The notes under the pieces were generated by a model. The model saw nothing but the letters and a program-made list of their open reading frames with translations. It was not told the origin of the DNA and searched no databases. From Sphingomonas sp. BGYR3 (GTDB lineage Bacteria; Pseudomonadota; Alphaproteobacteria; Sphingomonadales; Sphingomonadaceae), in assembly GCF_025153455.1 (NCBI RefSeq), contig NZ_JANZNT010000001.1, forward strand, positions 1,364,001 to 1,428,000: a DNA stretch of 64,000 bases, in the 5' to 3' direction. The position numbers were made by a program, and so were the translations under genes. Of this stretch, positions 1 through 9,398 are shown piece by piece; the stretch's first letter is position 1, and each line of letters begins with the position of its first letter.

Positions 1-353
1 TCGCCGGTTTCCTCGTTGATCGTCGGCTGCTGCACGGCCCATTCGGCGGCGATCGTCTTCACCTGCGCTTCGCTGTAGCCGATGCCTTCCAGGTCGCGGA
101 ACGACACCAGGCGCAGCGAGTGGCACGCCGAGCAGACTTCCTTGTACACCTGGAACCCGCGCTGCAGCTGGGCCTGGTTCTTGCTGAACCCGCCAAAGAT
201 GCCGTCGGACGCAAAGCTCACGTCCTTGGGCTTCAGGTGGAATTCATGCTCGACGGTGTGCGGCGCTTCTTCGGCCATGATCGAGCCGAACAGGCCGATC
301 AGCAGCACGATCGCCACGCCAATGCCGATCAGGATGGAAACAAGACGGATCAT
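1..353 (-). CDS. petC: Cytochrome c1 of the bc1 complex (partial, C-terminus beyond the window)
   Basis: Membrane-anchored c-type cytochrome that passes electrons from the Rieske protein to soluble or membrane cytochrome c. Only the first ~117 residues are present; the gene runs off the left edge. The start is an ATG 15 bp after the cytochrome b stop with an AAGGA upstream. The protein opens with a hydrophobic segment (about residues 3-25) acting as signal peptide, and the covalent heme motif CSACH lies at about residues 74-78, followed by the SLRLVSFRDL stretch typical of cytochrome c1. It is the last gene of a Rieske-cyt b-cyt c1 operon, the usual alphaproteobacterial order. Confidence 0.93.
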   Translation of the reverse strand, partial: MIRLVSILIGIGVAIVLLIGLFGSIMAEEAPHTVEHEFHLKPKDVSFASDGIFGGFSKNQAQLQRGFQVYKEVCSACHSLRLVSFRDLEGIGYSEAQVKTIAAEWAVQQPTINEETG

Positions 354-368
354 GGTCGGGTTCAGTCC

Positions 369-1679
369 TTATTCGGCCGGGACGGCGGCGGGGCCACCGG
401 CAATCGCGGTCTTGGTCGGGCTGGTTCCGCCCTTCTTGGCAAGCACGGCTTCGGTGATCGAATTAGGCAGCGGGCGGGGCCGCTCCATCATCGACACGAT
501 CGGCAGGATGACCAGGAAGTGCAGGAAGTAATAGGCGGTCGCGATCTGACCGATGATGACGTTCGGCGTGGTCGGTTCGGCGCCGCCGACATAACCCAGC
601 ACGAACACGTCAGCGATCAGGATCCAGAAGAACACGCGATAGGTCGGCCGGTAATTGGACGACCGGACCGGCGAGCCATCCAGCCAGGGCAGGAAGAACA
701 GCAGCAGGATCGAGCCGAACATGGCCAGCACGCCCCACAGCTTCGCTTCCAGAATGAAGTCGACGGTGAACGACTTCAGAATGGCGTAGAAGGGCAGGAA
801 GTACCATTCGGGCACGATGTGCGCCGGCGTCGACAGCGGGTTGGCCGGGATATAGTTGTCCGGGTGGCCCAACGCGTTCGGCGCAAAGAACAGCAGGCCC
901 GCAAACACCAGCAGGAACACGCCCAGGCCGAAACCGTCCTTCGCCGTGTAATAGGGGTGGAACGGCACCGTGTCCTGTTCGCCCTTCACATCGACGCCGG
1001 TCGGGTTGTTCGACCCCGGAATGTGCAGCGCCCAGATGTGCAGCACGATCACGCCGGCAATGACGAACGGCATCAGATAGTGGAGCGAGAAGAAGCGGTT
1101 CAGCGTGGCATTGTCCGGCGCATATCCGCCAAGCAGCCAGATCTGGATCGGCTCGCCCACCAGCGGAATGGCGGTGAAGAAGCCGGTGATGACCTGCGCA
1201 CCCCAGAAGCTCATCTGACCCCAGGGCAGCACATAGCCCATGAACGCGGTCGCCATCATCAGCAGGAAGATGACCACGCCGAGCAGCCAGATCATTTCAC
1301 GCGGCGCCTTGTACGACCCGTAATACAGGCCGCGGGCGATGTGCGTGTAGACGACGATGAAGAACATCGAGGCGCCGTTGGCGTGCGCATAACGCAGCAA
1401 CCAGCCCTGGTTCACGTCGCGCATGATGTGTTCGACGCTGTCGAACGCGATCGTTGCGTTGGCCGCATAGTGCATGGCCAGCACGATGCCGGTGATGATC
1501 TGAATGGCCAGCGCCGCGCCCGCGAGCACGCCGAAGTTCCACATATAGTTCAGGTTGCGGGGAACGGGATAACCGCCACCGACCGCACCATAGACAAAGC
1601 GCGGCAGCGGCAGGCGTTGATCCACCCACTGCATGACCGGATTCTTCGGCTCGTACTTCTTGGCCCAGGGGAAGCTCAT
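369..1679 (-). CDS. petB: Cytochrome b of the ubiquinol-cytochrome c reductase
   Basis: 436-residue polytopic subunit holding hemes bL and bH and both quinone sites of complex III. Visible markers are the paired histidines in the second and fourth helices ([33 protein letters not shown]) and the Qo-site PEWY motif in [15 protein letters not shown] place the start at the ATG at 1679, about 8 nt after a GAGGAG that overlaps the Rieske stop codon; a longer frame from 1694 would overlap the upstream gene. It sits between the Rieske and cytochrome c1 genes on the same strand, so co-transcription is expected. Confidence 0.96.
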   Translation of the reverse strand: MSFPWAKKYEPKNPVMQWVDQRLPLPRFVYGAVGGGYPVPRNLNYMWNFGVLAGAALAIQIITGIVLAMHYAANATIAFDSVEHIMRDVNQGWLLRYAHANGASMFFIVVYTHIARGLYYGSYKAPREMIWLLGVVIFLLMMATAFMGYVLPWGQMSFWGAQVITGFFTAIPLVGEPIQIWLLGGYAPDNATLNRFFSLHYLMPFVIAGVIVLHIWALHIPGSNNPTGVDVKGEQDTVPFHPYYTAKDGFGLGVFLLVFAGLLFFAPNALGHPDNYIPANPLSTPAHIVPEWYFLPFYAILKSFTVDFILEAKLWGVLAMFGSILLLFFLPWLDGSPVRSSNYRPTYRVFFWILIADVFVLGYVGGAEPTTPNVIIGQIATAYYFLHFLVILPIVSMMERPRPLPNSITEAVLAKKGGTSPTKTAIAGGPAAVPAE

Positions 1680-1690
1680 GGTTCTGCTCC

Positions 1691-2272
1691 TCAACCAACC
1701 TGAATCGTGGTGTCGCTGGTGAATGCGTATTCCGGCACCGCCAGGTTCTTTGGCGCCGGGCCGGAACGGATGCGGCCGGCCGTGTCATAGGCCGAACCAT
1801 GGCACGGGCAGAAATATCCGCCGAACGGGCCCTTGTTCTCGCCCTCGCCTGCACCCAGCGGCACGCAGCCCAGATGGGTGCACACGCCCAGCGTGACCAG
1901 CCAGTTATTCTTCCCTTCCTTGGTCCGCTCGGCCAGCGTCTGCGGATCGCGCAGGCTGGCGGAATCGACCTGGTTCGCCTGGGCGATCTCCTCGGGCGTC
2001 AGGTTCCGCACGAACAGGGGCTGTTTGCGGAACGTCGCCTTGATCGACTGGCCCGGCTGGATCGCGGACAGATCGACGGCGGTCGTCGATTGCGCCAGCA
2101 CGTCGGCGGAAGGATTCATCTGATTGATCAGCGGCAGCGCGATCACGCCCGCGCCAACGCCCGCAAAGGACACGGCGGCGATGCTCAGATAGTCGCGGCG
2201 GCGGGGATCGGCGAGCGTGTCGTCCGCGCTCACTGCCGAATCGCCGGGGGTCAGATTGTCAACCGTTGCCAT
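1691..2272 (-). CDS. petA: Ubiquinol-cytochrome c reductase Rieske iron-sulfur subunit
   Basis: 193-residue [2Fe-2S] protein, first gene of the bc1 operon. The two cluster-binding boxes are clear: CTHLGC and, about 20 residues on, CPCHGS. The N-terminus has a twin-arginine type sequence (DPRRRDYLS) followed by a hydrophobic stretch, consistent with Tat-dependent insertion and a single membrane anchor. Length matches the bacterial family. Its promoter should lie in the 225-bp gap up to trmL, which is transcribed divergently. Confidence 0.96.
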   Translation of the reverse strand: MATVDNLTPGDSAVSADDTLADPRRRDYLSIAAVSFAGVGAGVIALPLINQMNPSADVLAQSTTAVDLSAIQPGQSIKATFRKQPLFVRNLTPEEIAQANQVDSASLRDPQTLAERTKEGKNNWLVTLGVCTHLGCVPLGAGEGENKGPFGGYFCPCHGSAYDTAGRIRSGPAPKNLAVPEYAFTSDTTIQVG

Positions 2273-2497
2273 CTATATCAGCCTTGCTAACCATGGATTT
2301 CGGCGCAGAAAACGCCTCGTTCCGGTTGGACAAACGAGCGCGCACGCACGGTGCACGGCCGTCTGCCCCCGGCGGCTGGCGGCGTGATAGACAGAGAAAC
2401 GCCCAAATGCCAATAACAATTTACCGCTCTGGCAATCGTCAAAATCGATAAGCGGGGCCGCGATTGCGCCGGACGCGACAACCGTTAAGGCGGTTTC

Positions 2498-2956
2498 ATG
2501 CGGATTGCGCTCTATCAACCGGACATTGCGGGCAATGTCGGCACCATCCTGCGCCTGGCGGCGTGCATGGACGTGCCGGTGGATCTGATCGAACCGATGG
2601 GGTTCCCGTTCGGGGATCGGGCGCTGCGCCGCGCGGGCATGGACTATGCCGATCGTGCCCGGCTGGTCCGCCATGCCGACTGGCCCGGCTTCCTTGCCGC
2701 CACGCCCGGCCGCATCGTGCTGGCCACCATCGCCGGGGCCGACCGGCTGGACCGGTTCAGCTTCGATGCCGACGATATCCTCCTGTTCGGGTCCGAAGGG
2801 TCGGGCGTACCGGCGGACGTGCACGCCCGCGCCGATGCGCGCGTCCGCGTGCCGATGGCGGCGGGGTTGCGCTCCCTCAACGTCGCAGTCAGCTGCGCGA
2901 TGGTGCTGGGCGAGGCGCTGCGCCAGACGGGCGGCTGGCCACAGGCGCAAGACTGA
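2498..2956 (+). CDS. trmL: tRNA (cytidine(34)-2'-O)-methyltransferase, SPOUT family
   Basis: 152-residue SPOUT enzyme predicted to 2'-O-methylate the wobble base of tRNA-Leu using S-adenosylmethionine. Family signatures are the N-terminal LYQPDIAGNVGTILR (residues about 5-19), the FGSEGSGVP segment that forms part of the trefoil-knot cofactor site, and the closing SLNVAVSCAMVLGEALRQ. The start is supported by an AAGG about 7 nt upstream. It is divergent from the bc1 operon and upstream of hemF, with no obvious functional link. Confidence 0.9.
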   Translation: MRIALYQPDIAGNVGTILRLAACMDVPVDLIEPMGFPFGDRALRRAGMDYADRARLVRHADWPGFLAATPGRIVLATIAGADRLDRFSFDADDILLFGSEGSGVPADVHARADARVRVPMAAGLRSLNVAVSCAMVLGEALRQTGGWPQAQD

Positions 2957-3073
2957 ACGCACCCGGACGCCGGCCGACGCCATCGCGGTGTATCGCGCGT
3001 CTGACAACAAACATTGTCATGCCAGTCATCCATGGCTCGACGCCGGGCTCGTTCCATGGCTAGAACGGCGCGC

Positions 3074-3916
3074 ATGAAACCGCTCGACGAACAGCAAACC
3101 GCCGCCCGCACCTGGTTCGAATCCCTGCGCGACCGCATCTGTGCGGAGTTCGAGGCGATCGAGCGCGAAGCGGGATCCGACGCCAGCTTCGACTATCTGC
3201 CCTGGGACCGGACCGATCCGTCGGGCGAGCCGGGCGGCGGCGGCGTGCGCGGCCTGATGAAGGGCAAGGTGTTCGAAAAGGTCGGCGTCAACGTCTCCAC
3301 CGTCGGCGGCACGTTCGAGGGGGAGTTTGCAAAGTCCATTCACGGCGCGGCCGAAAAGCCGGAATTTTTCGCCACCGGGATCAGCCTGGTCGCCCATATG
3401 GCCAATCCGCACGTCCCCGCCGTGCACATGAATACCCGGTTCCTGGTCACCACGCGCCGCTGGTTCGGCGGCGGTGCCGACCTCAATCCGCCGATCCCCT
3501 ATGACGAGGATACGGCGTTTTTCCATGCGCAGATGCAGGCCGCGTGCGATGCGCACGACCCGGCCTATTATCCGAAGTTCAAGGCATGGGCCGACGACTA
3601 TTTCTACATCCCCCATCGCGGCGTGCATCGCGGCGTCGGCGGCATCTTCTACGATCATCAGGAAGGGGATTTCGACGCCGACTTCGCCCTCACCCGATCG
3701 GTCGGCGACGCGTTCCTTGCCGCCTATCCGCCCCTGGTCCGCAAACGGATGAACCAGCCCTTCACCGCCGAGGACAAGCACGCCCAGCTGGTCTGGCGCG
3801 GCCGCTATGCCGAATTCAACCTGGTCTATGACCGCGGCACGCTGTTCGGGCTCAAGACCGGCGGCAATATCGACGCCATTCTGATGAGCCTTCCGCCGGA
3901 AGCCGTCTGGGACTGA
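3074..3916 (+). CDS. hemF: Oxygen-dependent coproporphyrinogen III oxidase
   Basis: 280-residue enzyme that oxidatively decarboxylates coproporphyrinogen III to protoporphyrinogen IX in heme synthesis, using O2. Conserved blocks include GGGGVRGLMKGKVFEKVGVN near residue 55, HMNTRFL, WFGGGADLNP, the SVGDAF segment and the C-terminal YAEFNLVYDRGTLFGLKTGG. The open frame extends 20 residues upstream, but the ATG at 3074 (MKPLDEQQ) fits family length and start. An acetyltransferase gene follows after 7 bp. Confidence 0.95.
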   Translation: MKPLDEQQTAARTWFESLRDRICAEFEAIEREAGSDASFDYLPWDRTDPSGEPGGGGVRGLMKGKVFEKVGVNVSTVGGTFEGEFAKSIHGAAEKPEFFATGISLVAHMANPHVPAVHMNTRFLVTTRRWFGGGADLNPPIPYDEDTAFFHAQMQAACDAHDPAYYPKFKAWADDYFYIPHRGVHRGVGGIFYDHQEGDFDADFALTRSVGDAFLAAYPPLVRKRMNQPFTAEDKHAQLVWRGRYAEFNLVYDRGTLFGLKTGGNIDAILMSLPPEAVWD

Positions 3917-3923
3917 TCGCCCG

Positions 3924-4523
3924 ATGGGACTGACGCCGGTCGCCCCGGGCCAGATCGCGGCGGTGGTGACCACCCTGGTCCTGCGCGATCGGCCGCGCCC
4001 CGCGCCGCTGCCGCCATCGCCGCTGCGCCTGGTGCGCTGGGCCGACCCTTCGCCGGCGGCCTATCGCATCCTGTTCGAACGGGTCGGCGCGCCCTGGCTG
4101 TGGTTTTCCCGCCTGGCGCTGGACGACGCCGCGCTGCTTGCGCAGATCCGCAAGCCGGGGACACAAGTGCACGCCGTCACCGACCGCCGGGGGATCGAGG
4201 TCGGGCTGCTGGAATTCACGCTGATCGACGGCGCGTGGGCCAGTCTGGATTATTTCGGGCTGGTTCCCGAATGGACGGGCAAGCGACAGGGCGACTGGCT
4301 GATGGCCATGGCGATGGCGCTGATATGGCGGCCGGGCATTGCAGAGGTGCGGGTCAACACCTGCACCCTCGATCATCCCGCCGCGCTCGGCTTTTACCGC
4401 CGGCACGGGTTTCAGCCGCTGCGCCGGACGATCGAAACCTTTGCCGATCCGCGCCTTGCCGGCCTGTTGCCGCGCGATGCCGCGCCTCAGATCCCCCTGC
4501 TCGAACCGGCCAGCCGCCAGTAA
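3924..4523 (+). CDS. GNAT-family N-acetyltransferase
   Basis: 199-residue protein of the GCN5-related N-acetyltransferase fold; the substrate is not evident. The acetyl-CoA-binding end of the fold is recognisable in SLDYFGLVPEWTGKRQGDWLM, followed by VRVNTCTLDHPAALGFYRRHGFQPL, the usual N-DHP-AL-FY-GF ending. The first ~45 residues are less conserved-looking. It starts 7 bp after hemF and probably shares its transcript. Its last 37 bp overlap the convergent membrane-protein gene on the opposite strand. Confidence 0.85.
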   Translation: MGLTPVAPGQIAAVVTTLVLRDRPRPAPLPPSPLRLVRWADPSPAAYRILFERVGAPWLWFSRLALDDAALLAQIRKPGTQVHAVTDRRGIEVGLLEFTLIDGAWASLDYFGLVPEWTGKRQGDWLMAMAMALIWRPGIAEVRVNTCTLDHPAALGFYRRHGFQPLRRTIETFADPRLAGLLPRDAAPQIPLLEPASRQ

Positions 4524-5221
4524 AGCGCCACCTGCAACAGCGCGAGCGCCAGCCCCGCCGCCCCGCTGGCCAGCGCCAGCACGAACGCGGCGGGCAATTC
4601 CACGATCTGCCCGGTCGATCCTGTCGCCTTTGCCATGCTGTTGATGCCGTTCGCCACGATGTTGGCCGAAAAACTGCCGATCAGGATGGTCAGCCACATC
4701 GCCGCGATCATCCACCCGCCCTTTGCCGTCATCGCCACCGCCTGGCCGACGGCATCGTTCAGCGGCTCGTCCGCCCGCGCGATCAGGCGCGGACCGATCA
4801 TCATCGCCCGCGCGGTGAAATAGATGCCCGGCACGATCAGCAGGAAAAACCCGATGCCCGCGACCAGTCCGGCCAGCACCACCCCGGTCAGATAGCGGGG
4901 AAAGCTGCGCAGCGCCGCGATCATCGCCCCGCCGACATCCAGCCGCCGGGGATCGAGATACAGGGTCAGGATGACGGCCGTGCCGAAACTGTTCATCAGC
5001 ATCGACAGCACCAGCATCAGCGAATGGTCGGCCAGATAGCCGAGCACCAGCGCCAGCTGCGCATCCTGCGCCACGCCTTTGAAGTCCAGCGGCGGGACCA
5101 GCAGCTTTAGCGCCAGCGCGGGCCAGGCAAAGAACAATCCGGCCAGCGGGATCAGGACGCTGCGGTCGCGCCGCAACAGGGTCAGCGCAACCTCGAACCC
5201 CTCGGTCAGGCGAAGGGTCAT
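4487..5221 (-). CDS. Polytopic membrane protein (glycerophosphoryl-diester-phosphodiesterase membrane-domain-like)
   Basis: 244-residue integral membrane protein with about six hydrophobic segments. The LLIVPGIYFTARAMMIGPRLI stretch recalls the membrane domain seen in many bacterial GDPD-associated and DUF-type proteins; no catalytic residues are visible and the function is unknown. The ATG overlaps the stop of the upstream gene in an ATGA, so the two are translationally coupled. The same frame stays open far upstream, but that is an artefact of GC-rich DNA. The 3' end overlaps the convergent GNAT gene by 37 bp. Confidence 0.75.
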   Translation of the reverse strand: MTLRLTEGFEVALTLLRRDRSVLIPLAGLFFAWPALALKLLVPPLDFKGVAQDAQLALVLGYLADHSLMLVLSMLMNSFGTAVILTLYLDPRRLDVGGAMIAALRSFPRYLTGVVLAGLVAGIGFFLLIVPGIYFTARAMMIGPRLIARADEPLNDAVGQAVAMTAKGGWMIAAMWLTILIGSFSANIVANGINSMAKATGSTGQIVELPAAFVLALASGAAGLALALLQVALYWRLAGSSRGI

Positions 5222-6048
5222 GCCGCGGCCGCCGCGTCTGTCCGGTGCTGGCGCGCCACCGCCGCCAGATAGAGCTTGCCCACAAACGTCGCGGCCACCA
5301 CGCCCAGCAGCGATTCGGCGAGCGCCAGCAGCACCAACGTCGCCAGCACGCCCGGCGCCCATGGCCCATCGCCGCCCAGCGCGGGGATCAGCACGCGGCC
5401 CAGGCCATCGGTCACGCCCAATGTCGTCAGCAAGGCGACGGCCGCATAGAGCAGGATCATGCCGATCAGCCTGCCGGTCATGCCCCGCGTCAGCGCCGCC
5501 GACCGGTTGATGGCACCAATGCCCATCCCCTCGGCGATCACCACCGGCGCGACCAGCGCCAGCCGCGCGCCCAGCGTCAGCAGGATCGGGATCAGCAACA
5601 GGAAATATCCGCCCGCCATCATCGCCGCATCGGCCGGGATCAACTGATCCGACGCGCCGACGAACACGGCCGGATCGACGCCGTACATCATCAGGATCAG
5701 GAACACCGGCGATACCGCCACGATCAGGACGATGCCCAGCACCAGCATGACGCCGATCAGCACCGGAAAGCGCCGGGTGGCCAGCCGCCGCGCGGCCATG
5801 CCCTGTTCGGGGGCCATGGCGGCGGTCATCACCACGCTGCGCCCCCAATAGGCCAGGATGCTCAGCGCCAGCCCGGCCAGGATCACGACGACCTGCACCG
5901 CCGTCCCGCGCTCTGCAGCCAGCGGCGGGATCAATGCAGCCAAGACCGTCGGCACCCAGATGGCGGCCAGCGCGAACGGAGCCAGCATCCCGGCGCGTTC
6001 GTTCAGGAACGCCGCCGTCCTGGCCCAGACCGCACGCATATTGACCAT
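5218..6048 (-). CDS. Polytopic membrane protein, partner of the following gene
   Basis: 276-residue hydrophobic protein with about six to seven predicted membrane helices, resembling its downstream neighbour in overall design; possibly the two are distant paralogues or form one complex. Function unknown. The start is taken as the ATG at 6048, with GGGGAGAAG about 8 nt upstream; a TTG 18 bp earlier is less likely. The tail is alanine-rich. The ATGA junction links it to the next gene. Confidence 0.75.
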   Translation of the reverse strand: MVNMRAVWARTAAFLNERAGMLAPFALAAIWVPTVLAALIPPLAAERGTAVQVVVILAGLALSILAYWGRSVVMTAAMAPEQGMAARRLATRRFPVLIGVMLVLGIVLIVAVSPVFLILMMYGVDPAVFVGASDQLIPADAAMMAGGYFLLLIPILLTLGARLALVAPVVIAEGMGIGAINRSAALTRGMTGRLIGMILLYAAVALLTTLGVTDGLGRVLIPALGGDGPWAPGVLATLVLLALAESLLGVVAATFVGKLYLAAVARQHRTDAAAAA

Positions 6049-6109
6049 CAGGGCGCTTCTCCCCAAGTGAAACAGGCCGCCGCTCTAGACCCCGGACCGC
6101 CCCTTGCCA

Positions 6110-6826
6110 ATGCTTGCCGCCGATCATCCCGTCGCAACCCCGCTCGCCCCGCGTGACGGGGTGGAATGGCGCGTCAGTGCTGGCCTGACCGATTATGACG
6201 CGGCGCTTCAGGCGATGACCGAGCGGGCGGCGATGGTGGGTGCGGGCACGGCGGACGAGCTGGTCTGGCTGCTCGAACACCCGCCGCTCTACACCGCCGG
6301 GACCAGCGCGGACCCCGCCGAACTGATCGACCGCCGCTTTCCGGTTCACACCGCCGGTCGCGGCGGGCGCTATACCTATCACGGGCCGGGCCAGCGCGTC
6401 GGCTATCTGATGCTCGACCTGACCCGCCGGGGCCGCGACGTGCGCTGTTTCGTGCATCAGCTTGAGGCATGGCTGATCGCGACGCTGGGCGACCTTGGCA
6501 TCCATGCCTATGCCGTGGATGGCCGGGTCGGCATCTGGACGGCCGATGGCGGGACAGAGGCAAAGATCGGCGCGATCGGCGTGCGCGTCCGTCGCTGGGT
6601 GACGATGCACGGATTTTCGATCAACCTGTCGCCCGATCTGTCGCATTTCGGCGGCATCGTGCCCTGCGGCCTGCCGGAATTTCCGGTCACCAGCGCCGCT
6701 GCGCTTGGCCGCCCTGTCACGCCCGCCGCCTTCGATGCCGCGCTCCATGCCCGCTTTCCCGAGTTTTGCGACCGGCTGGCCGCATCCGGACGATGCGGGG
6801 TTGAGCGCGCGGATGACGCCCTTTAG
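6110..6826 (+). CDS. lipB: Lipoyl(octanoyl) transferase
   Basis: 238-residue enzyme that moves octanoyl groups from acyl carrier protein to the lipoyl domains of 2-oxoacid dehydrogenases and the glycine cleavage H protein. The [16 protein letters not shown] motif, the catalytic lysine in [11 protein letters not shown], the [14 protein letters not shown] segment and the acceptor cysteine in IVPCGL are all present. ATG at 6110 chosen; a TTG two codons earlier is possible. It is divergent from the membrane-protein pair, with a ~60-bp intergenic gap. Confidence 0.95.
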   Translation: MLAADHPVATPLAPRDGVEWRVSAGLTDYDAALQAMTERAAMVGAGTADELVWLLEHPPLYTAGTSADPAELIDRRFPVHTAGRGGRYTYHGPGQRVGYLMLDLTRRGRDVRCFVHQLEAWLIATLGDLGIHAYAVDGRVGIWTADGGTEAKIGAIGVRVRRWVTMHGFSINLSPDLSHFGGIVPCGLPEFPVTSAAALGRPVTPAAFDAALHARFPEFCDRLAASGRCGVERADDAL

Positions 6827-6879
6827 GGTTGGGCGCCACGGCACCTGACGGTCCGGGTCGCAAACCATTGGGGACAGAC

Positions 6880-7137
6880 ATGATGAACCGCCGCCTGCGC
6901 CAGCTGCTGACGCCCGCCCTTGCCCTTGCCGCCCTGTCCGGCTGCGGCGGCGGAGAGGAAGCGGCGCGGACCGACAACACGCTGATTACCGAGCTGAACC
7001 AGCTGGATACGGTGGACGGCACGATCAGCGACGACATGACCGTACTGGACGGCGCGACGCTCGATTCCGACAACGCCGCCATGGCCCCCGATGTCGGCGC
7101 GATGGATAATGTGGCGGAACCGGCCAACGCGATGTAG
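6880..7137 (+). CDS. Small acidic lipoprotein
   Basis: 85-residue protein with an N-terminal arginine-rich signal sequence and a lipobox-like LSGC at about residues 18-21, so it is probably lipidated and exported. The mature part is short, acidic and low-complexity (many D, N, A, M) and I recognise no family. The start at the ATGATG at 6880 is preceded by GGGGACAG. A longer frame from 6829 would disrupt the signal peptide. It lies in a plus-strand series of unrelated genes. Confidence 0.65.
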   Translation: MMNRRLRQLLTPALALAALSGCGGGEEAARTDNTLITELNQLDTVDGTISDDMTVLDGATLDSDNAAMAPDVGAMDNVAEPANAM

Positions 7138-7251
7138 GAACATCCCACCCATCCCCTTGATTTGACGCGCGGTCGGATTCAAACAGGGCATCGATGGGTC
7201 AGGTTCGGTGCCGCGGCCTTGTCCCGGTCCCGGGGGAGGATGTCAGTTTCC

Positions 7252-7947
7252 ATGCGTAAGTTTCTGGTTTCATGCCTGTTTGCGGTGCTGTTCGGTGCCG
7301 CGCCGGCACACGCACAATTCTTCCTCAAACCCTATGACCTCACCTCGCCGCCGGTCACCGGGGCAGAGCCGGGGATCATCACCCAGCTGATGCCCAATGC
7401 AAAGCCGGAGGAACAGCGCGCGGCCCTCGTCTGGAGCGTGCGCGCCGCGCTCAACGTCGCGGCGCTGCAGTGCCAGTTCGAACCGACACTGCTGACCGAC
7501 GAAAACTACAACGCGATGCTGCGCAACCATCGCGAGGAACTGGCCGACAGCTACAAGGCGATCGCCACCTATTACGAGCGCGAAAATCCCAAGAACAAGC
7601 GGGCGGCCCAGACCGCGCTCGATCAGTTCAACACGCGCATCTATTCCGGCTTTTCGACCGTCTCGGCCCAGCTGATGTTCTGCCTCACCGCCGAATCCAT
7701 CGGCCGGGAAGTGGTGTTCACCCCGCGCGGGTCGCTGCATACCGTCGCCCTGCGCCGGATGCGCGAACTGCGCGGATCGCTGGTCCCGTGGGGCGAACAG
7801 CAATTCTATGGCTGGCAGGCACCCGAACTCGCCTATGCCTTTCGCGTCCCGGCCGCCTTCGGTCAGCCGAATTGCTGGCGCAAGGACGAATGGCAGCCGA
7901 AGCGGTGCGGGCCGCCCTTTCAGGGCGAAGCGCCCAGGCGGCGTTGA
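7252..7947 (+). CDS. Exported protein of unknown function
   Basis: 231-residue protein beginning with a classical signal peptide (MRKFLVSCLFAVLFG, predicted cleavage after AHA at about residue 20). The mature region has several cysteines (in LQCQFEP, MFCLTAE, PNCWRK, KRCGPP) that could form disulfides, and ends in a proline/arginine-rich tail. I do not recognise a characterised family. The ATG at 7252 is preferred because GGGGGAGG lies about 12 nt upstream; the ATG at 7240 overlaps that ribosome-binding site. Confidence 0.75.
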   Translation: MRKFLVSCLFAVLFGAAPAHAQFFLKPYDLTSPPVTGAEPGIITQLMPNAKPEEQRAALVWSVRAALNVAALQCQFEPTLLTDENYNAMLRNHREELADSYKAIATYYERENPKNKRAAQTALDQFNTRIYSGFSTVSAQLMFCLTAESIGREVVFTPRGSLHTVALRRMRELRGSLVPWGEQQFYGWQAPELAYAFRVPAAFGQPNCWRKDEWQPKRCGPPFQGEAPRRR

Positions 7948-7993
7948 TCGGATCGCCCGGGCAGGGTGATCGCCGCGGCCCCGGACACGCCGG

Positions 7994-8635
7994 ATGACGC
8001 CGCTGCCCCTGCCCCTGCTGTCGCCGCTGCTGCCCTGGTTCGACGGGTTCGGCATCGCCGTCTTTGCCGCAACCGGCGCGCTGGCGGCCGCGCGGGCGCG
8101 GCAGACACTCGTCACCGCCTGCTTCTTTGCACTGATCACCGGGGTCGGCGGCGGCACCATCCGCGACCTTCTGATCGGCGCGCCGGTCTTCTGGGTCCAT
8201 CATCCCTTCATCGCCGCCATCTGCCTGGCGGCCGCGCTGCTGATCTGGGTGACGCCAGAGGCGTGGTGGCGCGGTCAGGGGTTTGACTGGCTGGATGCCC
8301 TTGGCCTTGCCGCCTATGCCGTGTTCGGCGCGGCCAAGGCGCTGGGCTATGGCGTCGAACCGGTTCCCGCCTTCATCATGGGGGTCATCACCGCCTGTGC
8401 CGGGGGCATCATCCGCGACGTGCTGGCTGGCGAGCCCTCGATCCTGATGCGCCCGGAACTGTATGTGACGGCAGCGGCGCTGGCCGCGGGCACCCATGTC
8501 GGGCTCAGCATCGCCGGATTGCCGGTCATGGCCGCCGCCGTGCCCGCTGCCCTCGCTGGATTCGGCCTTCGCGCAGCGGCGATCCGCTGGAAACTCGCCC
8601 TGCCCTCCTATCGCGGGCGGCGACAGGACGACTGA
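7994..8635 (+). CDS. TRIC-type cation channel family protein (UPF0126/YicG-like)
   Basis: 213-residue membrane protein of the UPF0126 family, whose members form trimeric cation channels related to eukaryotic TRIC. It consists of two internal repeats of three helices; the repeat marker is seen as FFALITGVGGGTIRDLLIG (about residues 43-61) and again as MGVITACAGGIIRDVLAGEP (about 130-150), followed by a seventh helix. The transported ion is inferred from the family only. It ends 16 bp before a convergent DUF2490 gene. Confidence 0.9.
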   Translation: MTPLPLPLLSPLLPWFDGFGIAVFAATGALAAARARQTLVTACFFALITGVGGGTIRDLLIGAPVFWVHHPFIAAICLAAALLIWVTPEAWWRGQGFDWLDALGLAAYAVFGAAKALGYGVEPVPAFIMGVITACAGGIIRDVLAGEPSILMRPELYVTAAALAAGTHVGLSIAGLPVMAAAVPAALAGFGLRAAAIRWKLALPSYRGRRQDD

Positions 8636-8651
8636 CCCGCGCCGCGCGCGG

Positions 8652-9323
8652 TTACAGCCGGTAAAACAGCGTCGCGTTCACGATGTGATTGGTCCGGTCC
8701 TCGCCGGGGCGAAAGATGCGCTGGTTCAGATACCCCGGCTCCACGCGCAGCCGCCGGCCCAGCGGCACGCCGATGCCGACGAAATTGCGCCACTGGTCGA
8801 ACCCGGCCCGCGCGCCCCAGTCGGTATCGTTCAGCGCGACGAACGCCTCGGTATAGCCGACCGCCTGCACGGATCCTTCAGGGTTCAGCGGCACCTGCAC
8901 CCGCACGAACTGGCGCAGCCGCCATCCGGTGTCGTCGCGCCCCTCCACCATCCGCTGTTCCAGCCGAGTGCGGCTGATCACCAGCGGCCGACCATTGGCA
9001 TCGCGCACCAGCGGCAGCTGCACCTGCTGCCACAACCGGTGCTCGTTGGTCGCCGCCCCGCCCTCCGGCGTCGAGCGGATATAGGCATATCCGGCCAGCG
9101 CCGTGCTGTCGGGTGCAAAGCGGATGCCCGCCGCCGGGCGCAGGATCACCTGGCCCGTGCGCGACGCATCGTCGGTCAGCCGCCATTGCGCCTCCAGCCA
9201 CACAAACGCATCGCCCTTGACCGTCCCTTGCGCGATGGCCGCGCCCCAGGCCTGCGTATCCTCTTCCGCATGGGCGGCGGCGGGCAGCAGCATGGCAAGG
9301 ATTGCGGCGATCAGGGGACGCAT
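8652..9323 (-). CDS. DUF2490 family exported protein (copy 2 of a tandem pair)
   Basis: 223-residue protein with a signal peptide (MRPLIAAILAMLLPAAAHA). The mature part matches my memory of DUF2490, beta-rich proteins thought to be outer-membrane barrels: GQVILRPAAGIRF, ISRTRLEQRM, WRLRQFVRVQVPL, and a final aromatic-R-L as expected at the end of a barrel. It is clearly homologous along its length to the next gene upstream. The start at 9323 is where the signal peptide begins; the longer frame has no plausible leader. Confidence 0.8.
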   Translation of the reverse strand: MRPLIAAILAMLLPAAAHAEEDTQAWGAAIAQGTVKGDAFVWLEAQWRLTDDASRTGQVILRPAAGIRFAPDSTALAGYAYIRSTPEGGAATNEHRLWQQVQLPLVRDANGRPLVISRTRLEQRMVEGRDDTGWRLRQFVRVQVPLNPEGSVQAVGYTEAFVALNDTDWGARAGFDQWRNFVGIGVPLGRRLRVEPGYLNQRIFRPGEDRTNHIVNATLFYRL

Positions 9324-9398
9324 GGCACGATACTCCGGCATGGGGCGACGCCGTCCGCCTTTGCCGTGGCGGGTCCTGTGCTGCAACCCCGCCCGCAG

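Noticed and set aside
120..1703. Long plus-strand open frame opposite the cytochrome b gene
   Set aside because: Low-complexity R/H/D/Q composition with no motif; antisense shadow of petB and petC.
2273..2497. Divergent gap between petA and trmL searched for a known regulator site
   Set aside because: No clear palindrome or strong promoter pair could be singled out by eye; only generic promoter-like sequence.
4487..6868. A 793-codon open frame on the minus strand spanning both membrane-protein genes
   Set aside because: The real genes are two shorter frames joined by ATGA; the upstream part of the long frame is out-of-frame shadow of lipB and the other membrane protein in GC-rich DNA.
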